A stretch of DNA of 52,021 nucleotides, taken from positions 1-52,021 of the forward strand of contig JAJFFD010000026.1 in NCBI GenBank assembly GCA_021776805.1, written 5' to 3'. The first letter of the stretch is position 1. Every line of letters begins with the position of its first letter. This document shows positions 23,853 to 33,144 of the stretch, in pieces. Made by a program: the position numbers and the translations under genes. The notes beneath the pieces were generated by a model. That model did not search any database. It worked only from the letters and a program-made list of their open reading frames with translations, and was not told the DNA's origin. This DNA comes from Planctomycetota bacterium (lineage in GTDB: Bacteria > Planctomycetota > UBA1135 > UBA2386).

Positions 23853-25457
23853 CTAGATGCCCTTCTTCTTGATGTGCTTGTCCACCCAGACTTGCCAAGC
23901 TGCTTCCAAGGCGTCCCAGTCGACATTACCAAAGGCCGCCTCGACTGCCTTCTTCTGGTCCTTGGTCTTCAGCATGGTCTGGATGTAGCGCTCCATGATC
24001 ATGTCCCACTCCGGATCCCACTTGCTGCCGTAGCCCCCCTTCTTTTTTCCCCGAACCAGGAAGTCGATGAAGGTGTACGACTGAGAGTAGAAATCGACGG
24101 TGCGGGCGTTGCCGTAGAACTTGTCCTTGTTCCAGGTGACGATGTCCTTGAAGGGGACATGAGATTCTTCGCGGCGTTGCTTTGTGACGTTGTCGATACG
24201 CCACTTGACCGGCGTGTAGCGCCAGTTCCTGCCGGAGGGTTCGAATCCTCCGAAGAAGTCACCGACTCCCTCGCCAAACCAGCGGTGGAGTTCGACTGAG
24301 TTGAAGTAAGAGTCGGCATATTGATGCCAGCCTTCGTGGAAGGCGATCGCGGTGACGACTTCTTCTCCACCCATCTGATTGAAGGCGTCGTCGAAGACCA
24401 CCAATTCCTTGGTGGAGGGGCTGAACCAGCCCACGACCCCCGGGCTCGAATTGCCGTAGCGGGAGAAATCGTCGTACTTCGCGCAGATCCGCAACACCGG
24501 GTATATATCGGCTATCTGCTCATGGGGCGGAAAGTACTCGAGGTACTTTTCTCGAATTCCTTCCATGCCCTTACTCAGTTTCAGGGCAAAGCGATAGCTG
24601 TCCCGCTTCTTGTTGGGACGCCAGGAGTAGAGAATGATGTAGTGCTCGGTGGTGAAGTAGTCCCAGGACTCCAGATCTTGGATGTTCGCCCGGGCCTTGG
24701 CCAGTGCCGCCTTCTGCATCGGCGTCTTGGCCCATTCGTCCTTGCGAGCATCGGCCAGATCTTCATCGCTCGTCTCCATGAGCTCGATGCTGCGCAGCAT
24801 GGTCACGGCCCACTTCTTGTGCTGGGACTTGAGCTTCCGGCCGGAAACGATAGGGATGCGCACCTCGGCAGCGATTTGCTTGCCCGGGCCTGAATCCAGC
24901 ACGATCGTCGTCATGTAGAAGACCAGGTCGAAGGGCTTTACCCCGTCGTGGCGTTTGGATGTGTCGCTGTACTCCCACCAGGAGTAGCCGGGCTTCTTCC
25001 CCTTTGCCTTGGTCTTTACATCCTTCTTGATGAACTTGCGTTCGCCGCCGGCGCTGGCAGTGTCGGTCACCCAGTCGCGAAAATTGTTGTGCCACTCAGG
25101 CTTCTTTGCCTTACGCCGGCCGGCCTTGGTTTCCTTCTTCTCGCCAGCGTCGGCTTGTCCGGTCACTTCGGCTGCGCCGGAGCCCTCGCGACGATCGGTG
25201 AACTCATAGAACCGCAGGCCCCAGCTGTAGACACCGTGACGTCCAGTGATGTAGTCACCGACGTTGTCCGGTTCGAATCCCGCACGTAGGTAGAGAGTCT
25301 TGACCCCAAGCTTCATCGGTACCTGCTTGAGCTTCTTGTGTACCTTCATGCGGACGCCGATGGAGTTGATCTCCTGGGTCTGGTAATCGCCCTGCGCGGA
25401 TGCGCTGCCGATGAGGGTGACTATTGCGATGCCGACGATGCTGACGCTTCGAATCAT
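23853..25457 (-). CDS. Secreted HExxH (gluzincin-like) hydrolase
   Basis: A 534-residue exported protein with signal peptide MIRSVSIVGIAIVTLIGSASA. The C-terminal half carries AFHEGWHQYADSYFNS followed by HRWFGEGVGDFFGG, a zinc HExxH helix with a second Glu about 19 residues on. This is the thermolysin/gluzincin layout. A Lys-rich low-complexity segment (about residues 105-165, EKKETKAGRRKAKKPE) links the N-terminal part to the domain. The segment TTEHYIILYSW before it recalls DUF1570-type planctomycetal metallopeptidases, but I cannot confirm the family. Substrate unknown. Confidence 0.75.
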   Translation of the reverse strand: MIRSVSIVGIAIVTLIGSASAQGDYQTQEINSIGVRMKVHKKLKQVPMKLGVKTLYLRAGFEPDNVGDYITGRHGVYSWGLRFYEFTDRREGSGAAEVTGQADAGEKKETKAGRRKAKKPEWHNNFRDWVTDTASAGGERKFIKKDVKTKAKGKKPGYSWWEYSDTSKRHDGVKPFDLVFYMTTIVLDSGPGKQIAAEVRIPIVSGRKLKSQHKKWAVTMLRSIELMETSDEDLADARKDEWAKTPMQKAALAKARANIQDLESWDYFTTEHYIILYSWRPNKKRDSYRFALKLSKGMEGIREKYLEYFPPHEQIADIYPVLRICAKYDDFSRYGNSSPGVVGWFSPSTKELVVFDDAFNQMGGEEVVTAIAFHEGWHQYADSYFNSVELHRWFGEGVGDFFGGFEPSGRNWRYTPVKWRIDNVTKQRREESHVPFKDIVTWNKDKFYGNARTVDFYSQSYTFIDFLVRGKKKGGYGSKWDPEWDMIMERYIQTMLKTKDQKKAVEAAFGNVDWDALEAAWQVWVDKHIKKKGI

Positions 25458-25622
25458 GTCCCTTTCCTGCTTTCCAAGACTTTGTGAGTCCTCTGCTTGG
25501 AAAAGACTAGGGGAGACTGGCTCGGGAGCCAAGGCCATCTGCCGGAGCCTCGCGGCGGTTGGCGAGCGGATCCGGGAATCCTGCCGGGGATTGTCCCTGC
25601 AGCATCTGCGCGGCTGGGTAGC

Positions 25623-25949
25623 TCAATCAGCCTTCTCAGGCTTCTTCTTGCTGGCTGCGGGCTTGGCTTCCTTGGCCGGCTTGGCATCCTTGGGAGCCTT
25701 TTCGCCTGGCTTGTCCGAACTCGTTTCGCTGTCCTTGGCGGCCTTTTGATCGCGCTGGTAGGACTCCTTGCGGTAGTCGGTTTCGTAGAAACCGCCTCCC
25801 TTGAAGATGATACCCGCGCCCTTGCCGATCAGTCGTTGCAGCTGCGGTTTGCCGCAGCTGGGGCACTTACGCAGCACCTTGGCGCTCATGCTCTGGAACT
25901 CTTCGAAGCCATGGCCGCAGCCTTGGCACTCGTAATTGTAGGTGGGCAT
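25623..25949 (-). CDS. FmdB-family zinc ribbon protein
   Basis: A 108-residue FmdB-type protein. The N-terminal zinc ribbon is CQGCGHGFEEFQSMSAK, with a second pair CPSCG (CxxC...CxxC), followed by the typical KGGGFYETDY segment. The last 45 residues are a charged Lys/Ala/Pro-rich tail. FmdB proteins are small putative regulators, often beside metabolic or stress genes. It is encoded two bases after grpE ends and is the last gene of the chaperone cluster. Confidence 0.9.
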   Translation of the reverse strand: MPTYNYECQGCGHGFEEFQSMSAKVLRKCPSCGKPQLQRLIGKGAGIIFKGGGFYETDYRKESYQRDQKAAKDSETSSDKPGEKAPKDAKPAKEAKPAASKKKPEKAD

Positions 25950-25951
25950 GC

Positions 25952-26602
25952 TCAGCTCCCTTCTTCGGGCTCGCCCTTGGTTTGCCTGTCCTGCGGACTA
26001 CCGGCCTCCCGGTTCTCGGTCTGATCTGGTCCCCCGCTCACCATGACGCGGCTGGCGCGTAGGACGCGACCCTCCAGCTGGTAGCCACGCTGAACCACTT
26101 GAGTGATCTGTCCGGCAGGCGCTGCGCTGCTTGGATCCATGGCGATGGCTTCGTGGAGATTGGGATCAAAGGCCTTGTCGACACTGGGGATCTCCGCGAG
26201 CCCATGCCGCTCCAATGCTCCCTCGAGCAGGCTACGCACCATGATCAGGCCCTCGAGCATGGATTGGATGTCGCTGCCCGCATCATGGTCCTTCGCCTTG
26301 TGTGCATCCAAGGCCAGGTGGAAGTTGTCGAGTACCGGCAGGAGTTCGTTCGCGAATCCTTCGATGGCGCGGCCTCTGGCCTCGTCGAGCTCCTTGCGAT
26401 GTCGTTTGCGAATATTGGCCAGGTCGGCCTTGGCTCGATCGAGCTGGCGGCGAAGGAGCCCGAGTTCGTCCGGGGCTTCTTGTGCGCTGTCCTGGCAATC
26501 CTCGGAATTGCCTTCCGGAGGAACGCTCGAACCTTCGTTGGCGGAATCGTTCTGGGAATCGACTTCGGTTTCTGAAGGCTTCGTATCTCGCTTCTTCTTC
26601 AT
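25952..26602 (-). CDS. grpE: GrpE nucleotide exchange factor
   Basis: A 216-residue co-chaperone that releases ADP from DnaK. An acidic, low-complexity N-terminus is followed by a long coiled coil (about 45-85, LRRQLDRAKADLANIRKRHR) and the GrpE head with FANELLPVLDNFHLAL and the FDPNLHEAI motif. A final Glu- and Gly-rich tail completes the protein. No dnaK is in this window, so it lies elsewhere. Encoded 28 bases after dnaJ. Confidence 0.95.
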   Translation of the reverse strand: MKKKRDTKPSETEVDSQNDSANEGSSVPPEGNSEDCQDSAQEAPDELGLLRRQLDRAKADLANIRKRHRKELDEARGRAIEGFANELLPVLDNFHLALDAHKAKDHDAGSDIQSMLEGLIMVRSLLEGALERHGLAEIPSVDKAFDPNLHEAIAMDPSSAAPAGQITQVVQRGYQLEGRVLRASRVMVSGGPDQTENREAGSPQDRQTKGEPEEGS

Positions 26603-26630
26603 CCGACTTCAGTCCGGGGCAAAAAGGCAG

Positions 26631-27767
26631 TCACTGAAAGATGTCCTTTACCTTCTCGAAGATGCCCTTCTTCTTGTTGGTCTTCTTCTGGCTGGCTTGC
26701 TCGATTTCGTCGAGCTTGAGCAGGAGCTCCTGCTGTTCGCTGGAGGGCTTCTTGGGAACTGTCACCTGGACTTGCACGACCAGGTTGCCCTTGCCGTAGC
26801 CGTCCATGCGGGGTAGTCCGTGGTTTCGAATGCGTAGCCGATCACCGGGCTGAGTGCCGGCAGGAATCTTGAGGACGACGGTCTCGCCGGTAATGGTTGG
26901 TAATTCGACGCTGTCACCGAGAACCGCTTGGCGATAGCGAGTAGTGATCTGAGCGAGGAGATCGTCGCCGTGTCGCGTGAAGATCTGATGAGGCTCGACA
27001 TGGATGACGACGACAAGATCTCCAGGAGGTGCACCTTTGTCCCCTGGCTCCCCCTGTCCGACTATCCGCTCAACGTGACCCTCTTCGATCCCTGCGGGGA
27101 TGGTGATGTTGATAGGGGCCTTCTTGGGCGTGACGCCACGGCCACGACAGTTGGGGCATGGACTGTCGATAATCGTTCCCTGCCCACGGCAGGAGGGGCA
27201 GGTTTGTCGAATGGACAGAAAGCCCTGGTTGTTGATTACCTCGCCGTGACCTCCGCAGGTGCTGCAGCTCTTCGGTTGAGTGCCGGGCTTGGCTCCCGAG
27301 CCAGAGCAGTTGTTGCAGGCCTCGGAGCGGGAGATCTCGATGGTCTTCTTGACACCTTGGGCGACGTCTTCGAGGCTCAGCTGCAGATCGACACGGAGGC
27401 TGGAGCCGCGACGTGAGCGGGAGCGTCCACCGCCAAAGAACTGCTCGAAGATCCCGCCACCTCGGCCGCCACCGAAGAGATCTCCGAAGTGGGCGAAAAT
27501 GTCGTCGACGTTGCTGAAGCCACCGCCACCGCCCATTCCCTCCATGCCGGCGTGGCCATACTGGTCGTAGCGGGCTCGCTTTTCCTTGTCCGAGAGAATC
27601 GCGTAGGCGTCTGCGGCTTCTTTGAAGCGTGCTTCGGCAGCCGCGTCGTCTGGATTGCGATCCGGGTGGTTCTCCAGCGCAATCTTGCGGTAGGCCTTCT
27701 TGATCTCCTCGTCGCCGGCGCTCTGGTCGACGCCCAGGATCTCGTAGTAGTCACGCTTGTTGGCCAT
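26631..27767 (-). CDS. dnaJ: DnaJ (Hsp40) chaperone
   Basis: A 378-residue type I Hsp40. The J-domain (1-70) contains the HPD triad in LENHPDRNPD. A Gly/Phe-rich linker (about 72-120) is followed by the zinc domain with four CxxCxGxG repeats (CNNCSGSG, CSTCGGHG, CPSCRGQG and CPNCRGRG, about 145-210). The C-terminal substrate-binding domain has the usual GDLVVVIHVEPH and GTQPGDRLRIRNHG segments. The gap of 178 bases to groEL1 contains strong palindromes, so dnaJ may have its own promoter. Confidence 0.97.
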   Translation of the reverse strand: MANKRDYYEILGVDQSAGDEEIKKAYRKIALENHPDRNPDDAAAEARFKEAADAYAILSDKEKRARYDQYGHAGMEGMGGGGGFSNVDDIFAHFGDLFGGGRGGGIFEQFFGGGRSRSRRGSSLRVDLQLSLEDVAQGVKKTIEISRSEACNNCSGSGAKPGTQPKSCSTCGGHGEVINNQGFLSIRQTCPSCRGQGTIIDSPCPNCRGRGVTPKKAPINITIPAGIEEGHVERIVGQGEPGDKGAPPGDLVVVIHVEPHQIFTRHGDDLLAQITTRYRQAVLGDSVELPTITGETVVLKIPAGTQPGDRLRIRNHGLPRMDGYGKGNLVVQVQVTVPKKPSSEQQELLLKLDEIEQASQKKTNKKKGIFEKVKDIFQ

Positions 27768-27836
27768 GATGCTCTCTTGGATCGGCAGGATGGTATCCCA
27801 GACTTGCCGGTGGCGAGACCACCAGGCCAGATTTGG

Positions 27837-27866
27837 CTTCGGCCCGACGCGCTGGTCGGGCCGAAG
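27837..27866. promoter_or_regulatory. 12-bp perfect hairpin between groEL1 and dnaJ
   Basis: CTTCGGCCCGAC (27837-27848) and its exact reverse complement GTCGGGCCGAAG (27855-27866) are separated by GCGCTG. Neither side carries a T run in the direction of transcription, so it may be an mRNA stability or processing element, or a protein site rather than a terminator. Confidence 0.6.
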
Positions 27867-27883
27867 TTTGCGCCGGGATTCAT

Positions 27884-27931
27884 CCTCGGAACAGTGGTTC
27901 CACCTCGGAACATGCCAGGCATGTTCCGAGG
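27884..27931. repeat. Palindrome and CCTCGGAACA direct repeats between groEL1 and dnaJ
   Basis: CCTCGGAACATGCC (27903-27916), a single A, then GGCATGTTCCGAGG (27918-27931) form a 29-base near-perfect palindrome. CCTCGGAACA also occurs at 27884-27893, 19 bases from the second copy. GGAAC-AGTG-GTTCC (27888-27901) forms another dyad. The pattern looks like an operator or transcript hairpin and lies about 120 bases before dnaJ. Confidence 0.6.
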
Positions 27932-27945
27932 CCTTCGATCCCTAG

Positions 27946-29550
27946 CTAGCTGACTGCGCCTTCGATCACCGAGTCCGAGTCCTTGAGGTTGGTCACCAGA
28001 GTGTCGGTGGTGAGCATCAGCCCGGCGATACTGGCGGCATTCTCCAGGGCTGACCTGACCACCTTGGTGGGGTCAATGATGCCGGCCTTGAACATGTCCA
28101 CCCAGGTGCAGGTGAGTGCGTCGAAGCCGAATGCCTTCTTGGCTTCGAAGGCTTCTTCGGCGATGACCGAGGGGTCTTCACCGGCGTTCTCGGCGATCTG
28201 CCGAATGGGCTCCTGGCAGGCGCGCTTGATGATCTCGACGCCGTACTTCCTGTCACCCTTCACCCGGAGGTCGGCGAGCACGCTGCTGGCCCGAAGGAGT
28301 GCCATTCCGCCACCGATCACAATGCCCTCTTCGACAGCGGCACGAGTCGCGTTCAGTGCGTCCTCGACCCGTTGCTTCTTCTGCTTCATGTCGGCTTCGG
28401 TCATGGCACCGACGCGAATGACGGCAACGCCACCGGTGAGCTTGGCGAGACGTTCCTGGAGCTTTTCCTTATCGTAGTCGGAGCTGCTCTTCTCGATCTG
28501 GCTGCGGATGCTATCCGCTCGCGCGGTGATGGCGGCTTTCTTGCCGGCTCCCTGCACGATTGTGGTGTCATCTTTGGTGATCACAACGCGGCCGGCGGTG
28601 CCGAGCTGGGCTGCGGTCACTGACTCGAGCTTGATGCCCAGGTCCTCGCTGATGCACTCGCCAGCAGTCAGGGTGGCGATGTCCTGGAGGATGGCCTTGC
28701 GGCGGTCGCCGAAACCCGGTGCCTTCACGGCGCAAACATTGAGGACTCCCTTCAGGCGGTTGACCACCAAGGTGGCCAGGGCCTCAGCCTCGATATCTTC
28801 TGCGATGATGAGCAGGGGACGGCCGGAGCCGGAAACCTGTTCCAAGATGGGGATGAGATCCCGGGCGCTGCCGATCTTCTTTTCGAAGATGAGGATGTAG
28901 GGGTTCTCGAGGACCGCCGACATGTTTTTCGGCTCGGTGATGAAGTACGGGGAGATGTAGCCCTTGTCGAACTGCATGCCCTCGACGAAGTCGAGCTCGG
29001 TCTCGGATCCCTTGCCTTCTTCGACGGTTACGACGCCTTCTTCACCAACCTTGTCAACCGCATCCGCCAGCAGCTCGCCGACGGTGGAGTCGTTGTTGGC
29101 GGAGATAGATCCGACCTTGGCGATATCGTCGCGACTCTTGACCCGCTTGGAGGATGCCTCGATTTCCTCGACGACTGCCTTGACTGCGGCGTTGATGCCA
29201 GCGCGCAGCTCCGAAGGATTGATGCCGACAGCGAGAAACTTCTGCCCCGTGGTCAAGATCGATTCAGCGAGGACGGTCGCGGTGGTGGTGCCATCGCCGG
29301 CGATGTCGTTGGTCTTGCTGGCGACTTCGCGAACTAGCTTGGCGCCCATGTTCTCGAATGGGTCCTCCAGCTCGATCTCCTTGGCGACCGTGACTCCGTC
29401 CTTGGTGACCTGTGGGGCACCAAAGGACTTCTCGATGATTACATTCTTGCCGGCAGGTCCAAGAGTGACCTTGACTGCCTTGGCAAGCTTCATGACGCCC
29501 TGCACGGCTTTCCGCCGGGCGACTTCGTCAAACATGATCTGCTTGGCCAT
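27946..29550 (-). CDS. groEL1: GroEL chaperonin, copy without GGM tail
   Basis: A 534-residue 60-kDa chaperonin. Seen are [13 protein letters not shown] (ATP site with catalytic Asp, near 86), the [17 protein letters not shown] start, the apical segment around residues 190-370, and [15 protein letters not shown]. The C-terminus ends at SVIEGAVS without the Gly-Gly-Met repeat tail that lines the folding cavity. This and its place downstream of groES suggest a specialised copy. It is 42 bases after groES. Together with the paralogue at 29938-31626 it makes a groEL-groES-groEL cluster. Confidence 0.97.
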   Translation of the reverse strand: MAKQIMFDEVARRKAVQGVMKLAKAVKVTLGPAGKNVIIEKSFGAPQVTKDGVTVAKEIELEDPFENMGAKLVREVASKTNDIAGDGTTTATVLAESILTTGQKFLAVGINPSELRAGINAAVKAVVEEIEASSKRVKSRDDIAKVGSISANNDSTVGELLADAVDKVGEEGVVTVEEGKGSETELDFVEGMQFDKGYISPYFITEPKNMSAVLENPYILIFEKKIGSARDLIPILEQVSGSGRPLLIIAEDIEAEALATLVVNRLKGVLNVCAVKAPGFGDRRKAILQDIATLTAGECISEDLGIKLESVTAAQLGTAGRVVITKDDTTIVQGAGKKAAITARADSIRSQIEKSSSDYDKEKLQERLAKLTGGVAVIRVGAMTEADMKQKKQRVEDALNATRAAVEEGIVIGGGMALLRASSVLADLRVKGDRKYGVEIIKRACQEPIRQIAENAGEDPSVIAEEAFEAKKAFGFDALTCTWVDMFKAGIIDPTKVVRSALENAASIAGLMLTTDTLVTNLKDSDSVIEGAVS

Positions 29551-29592
29551 AATTTTGTGTTCCTTGTGCGGCTGCTGTTCTTGCCTGCTCGA

Positions 29593-29886
29593 TCAGCCCT
29601 CGACCTTGGCGAGGATTTCGTTCTCACGGAGGACCTTGTAGTCGCTGCCGTCAACCTTCACGTCAGATCCGGCGTACTTGCCGAAGAGGACGACGTCGCC
29701 CTTCTTGACATCCGGCTTGATGCGCTTGCCGTCGTCGAGAAGTTTTCCGTTGCCCACTGCAGTGATCTTGCCACGCTGCGGCTTCTCTTGAGCGCTGTCC
29801 GGAAGCACGATGCCACCGGAGCTGACTTCCTCTGCATCGAGGACCTTGAGGACGACGCGGTCGTCGAGTGGTCGAATAGTTGCCAT
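29593..29886 (-). CDS. groES: GroES co-chaperonin
   Basis: A 97-residue 10-kDa heptameric lid protein. The start MATIRPLDDRVVLKVL, the mobile loop EEVSSGGIVLPDSAQEKP with the IVL GroEL-binding triplet, and the DVVLFGKYAGSDV beta-barrel segment are intact. It lies between two groEL genes and is 51 bases after the first. Confidence 0.98.
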   Translation of the reverse strand: MATIRPLDDRVVLKVLDAEEVSSGGIVLPDSAQEKPQRGKITAVGNGKLLDDGKRIKPDVKKGDVVLFGKYAGSDVKVDGSDYKVLRENEILAKVEG

Positions 29887-29937
29887 TGTCTTTTCTCTAT
29901 GATTCTTGCTAGTTGATTCTGCTTGGGGAGAGCGGGG

Positions 29938-31626
<1,689 letters not shown>

Positions 31627-31928
31627 CAGATTGTCAGTGCTTTGTGAGGCTTGGATTCAGATCTGCCGGGATGAGCCTGCGCGCAGGCAGGCCCCCCGGG
31701 GGGAATGCGCCCTGAGGGCGCGCGCAGCTTCCCTGCACGGCGGCCCCAAAGCAAACTCAATGCCGGGCGAGCGGGGAGTTCCGTCGGCGGGGTGATTCCA
31801 GCTAAGATGCTCCTCTTCGGGGGATTCCGGCCGGTCTGTTCGTCCATCCCGAATCCCGGCGGTGGTCCCTGGTGCGTCAAAGTGGCAGGGCCCCAGGCTT
31901 CCCCTTCATCAGTGGATGACAAACTGAC
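31627..31928. other. Divergent intergenic region before groEL2 with stacked palindromes
   Basis: This 302-base stretch holds no gene that I can support. It must contain the groEL2 promoter (leftward) and the NPCBM-gene promoter (rightward). It includes three adjacent GC-rich palindromes at 31676-31721 (CCTGCGCGCAGG, CCCCCCGGGGGG and GCGCCC-TGA-GGGCGC). I see no TTAGCACTC-type CIRCE repeat and no confident -35/-10 pair. Confidence 0.55.
31676..31721. promoter_or_regulatory. Three consecutive GC palindromes upstream of groEL2
   Basis: CCTGCGCGCAGG (31676-31687) is a 12-base perfect palindrome. CCCCCCGGGGGG (31692-31703) is a second. GCGCCC-TGA-GGGCGC (31707-31721) is a hairpin. They lie about 50-95 bases before the groEL2 start, where an operator or a structured leader would sit. 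Confidence 0.45.
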
Positions 31929-33143
31929 ATGAGACTTCTTCTCGCCTTCCTCTGCTTCTTCCCCTGCCTTCTCGCCCAGGGCCAGTTGAGCTTCAGCCTG
32001 GCCGATGGAACGCAGGTGAGTGGCGATCTCATCGGCCTCGAAGGGGAGGGGGATGAGCAGGTCTTCATCCTTACAGGAGAAGCTGAGGAGTTGCGCATTC
32101 GCCGGGACCAGGTGATCGCCATCCATGGCTACCCGCCGCACCTGGAGGGGCCGGTGCGGGTGCATCTTGTGGGTGGTGGTCAGGTTCTTGGCCAACTGGC
32201 GGGGGGCGATCTCGATGGGGAGGCCTTCGCCATCGACTCGGTCACTCTTGGAACTCTGTCCATACCCATCGACCGATTGAATGTGCTGCTCTTTCGCGAG
32301 CGGATCGCCAATCGCTCCCTGGAGGACTTCTTGGTTCCCGACTCGGTGGAGGAAGACGAGGGCCTCTTCTTTCCTGCGAGCGTGCGCGGCTTCGATCGTC
32401 GCTTTGGCGCGATCGACCGATTCACACCCTTGAGCATCCTCTTTGATGAAGGCAACGATGAACCACGAGCCTTTCCTTACCGAGATCTCAGTGCCATCAG
32501 TCTGCGCGGCGGAATCGGGCCTGAGGAGGAGCCGGAGGCCTGGCTGCTGACGCGCAGTGGAGACCTGCTCGGAGCAAAGCTACAGGCTGTCGAGCAGGGC
32601 CGCCTCAAGCTTGTCCTCGAGGGCGGCAGCAGCGTTTCCCTGAGTCCCAGCCAGATCAGTGCGATGAGTTTCAGCAGCCCGCGCTGGCAGTTTCTCTCGG
32701 ATCTTCCCCTATTGGATTCGAGTGAGAGCTCGTTCTTCGATGCGGGTGGCGATGCCCTGCGACCGCACAGCATGGATCGCAACGTGCTCGGCGACTTCAT
32801 TGCTGCCGGTGGCCTGAGCTACCACAAGGGCATCGGTGTCCATAGTCGGTCGATTCTGCGATGGCAGGTGCCCGCCGGCGCCACCTTCTTCCACGCTCGT
32901 GTCACCATTGATGATACGGTGCTCGATCTACCTGTGCGCGGTTCGGTGGCCCTGCGTGTGCTCCTCGACGACGAGGTTCTCATCAGCGAGTCGGAGGTGA
33001 AGAGTGGGGAGAGGCCTTTGGATCTGGGCATGCTCCCCATGCGAGCGGGCAGCACCTTGAGCCTGGAGGTCGACTTTGGCGAGGCCTACGATCTCGGTGA
33101 CCGGGTGGACTGGCTCAATCCGGTCTTCTTGATGGAGCGCTAG
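31929..33143 (+). CDS. NPCBM-domain secreted protein
   Basis: A 404-residue protein with signal peptide MRLLLAFLCFFPCLLAQG. The N-terminal half is beta-rich and contains repeated DGTQVSGDLIGL- and RSGDLLGAKLQAV-like segments. The C-terminal 150 residues form an NPCBM-type (novel putative carbohydrate-binding module) domain: SYHKGIGVHSRSILRWQVP, FHARVTIDD, GSVALRVLLDDEVLISES and VDWLNPVFL. NPCBM domains are widely present in planctomycetal surface proteins. Ligand unknown; carbohydrate binding is known only for some family members. It is immediately upstream of the VWA gene. Confidence 0.85.
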   Translation: MRLLLAFLCFFPCLLAQGQLSFSLADGTQVSGDLIGLEGEGDEQVFILTGEAEELRIRRDQVIAIHGYPPHLEGPVRVHLVGGGQVLGQLAGGDLDGEAFAIDSVTLGTLSIPIDRLNVLLFRERIANRSLEDFLVPDSVEEDEGLFFPASVRGFDRRFGAIDRFTPLSILFDEGNDEPRAFPYRDLSAISLRGGIGPEEEPEAWLLTRSGDLLGAKLQAVEQGRLKLVLEGGSSVSLSPSQISAMSFSSPRWQFLSDLPLLDSSESSFFDAGGDALRPHSMDRNVLGDFIAAGGLSYHKGIGVHSRSILRWQVPAGATFFHARVTIDDTVLDLPVRGSVALRVLLDDEVLISESEVKSGERPLDLGMLPMRAGSTLSLEVDFGEAYDLGDRVDWLNPVFLMER

Positions 33144-33144
33144 T

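Noticed and set aside
27768..27922. Small minus-strand frame before dnaJ (MPGMFRGG start)
   Set aside because: It begins inside a palindrome, runs out of frame into dnaJ, and has no ribosome site or family resemblance.
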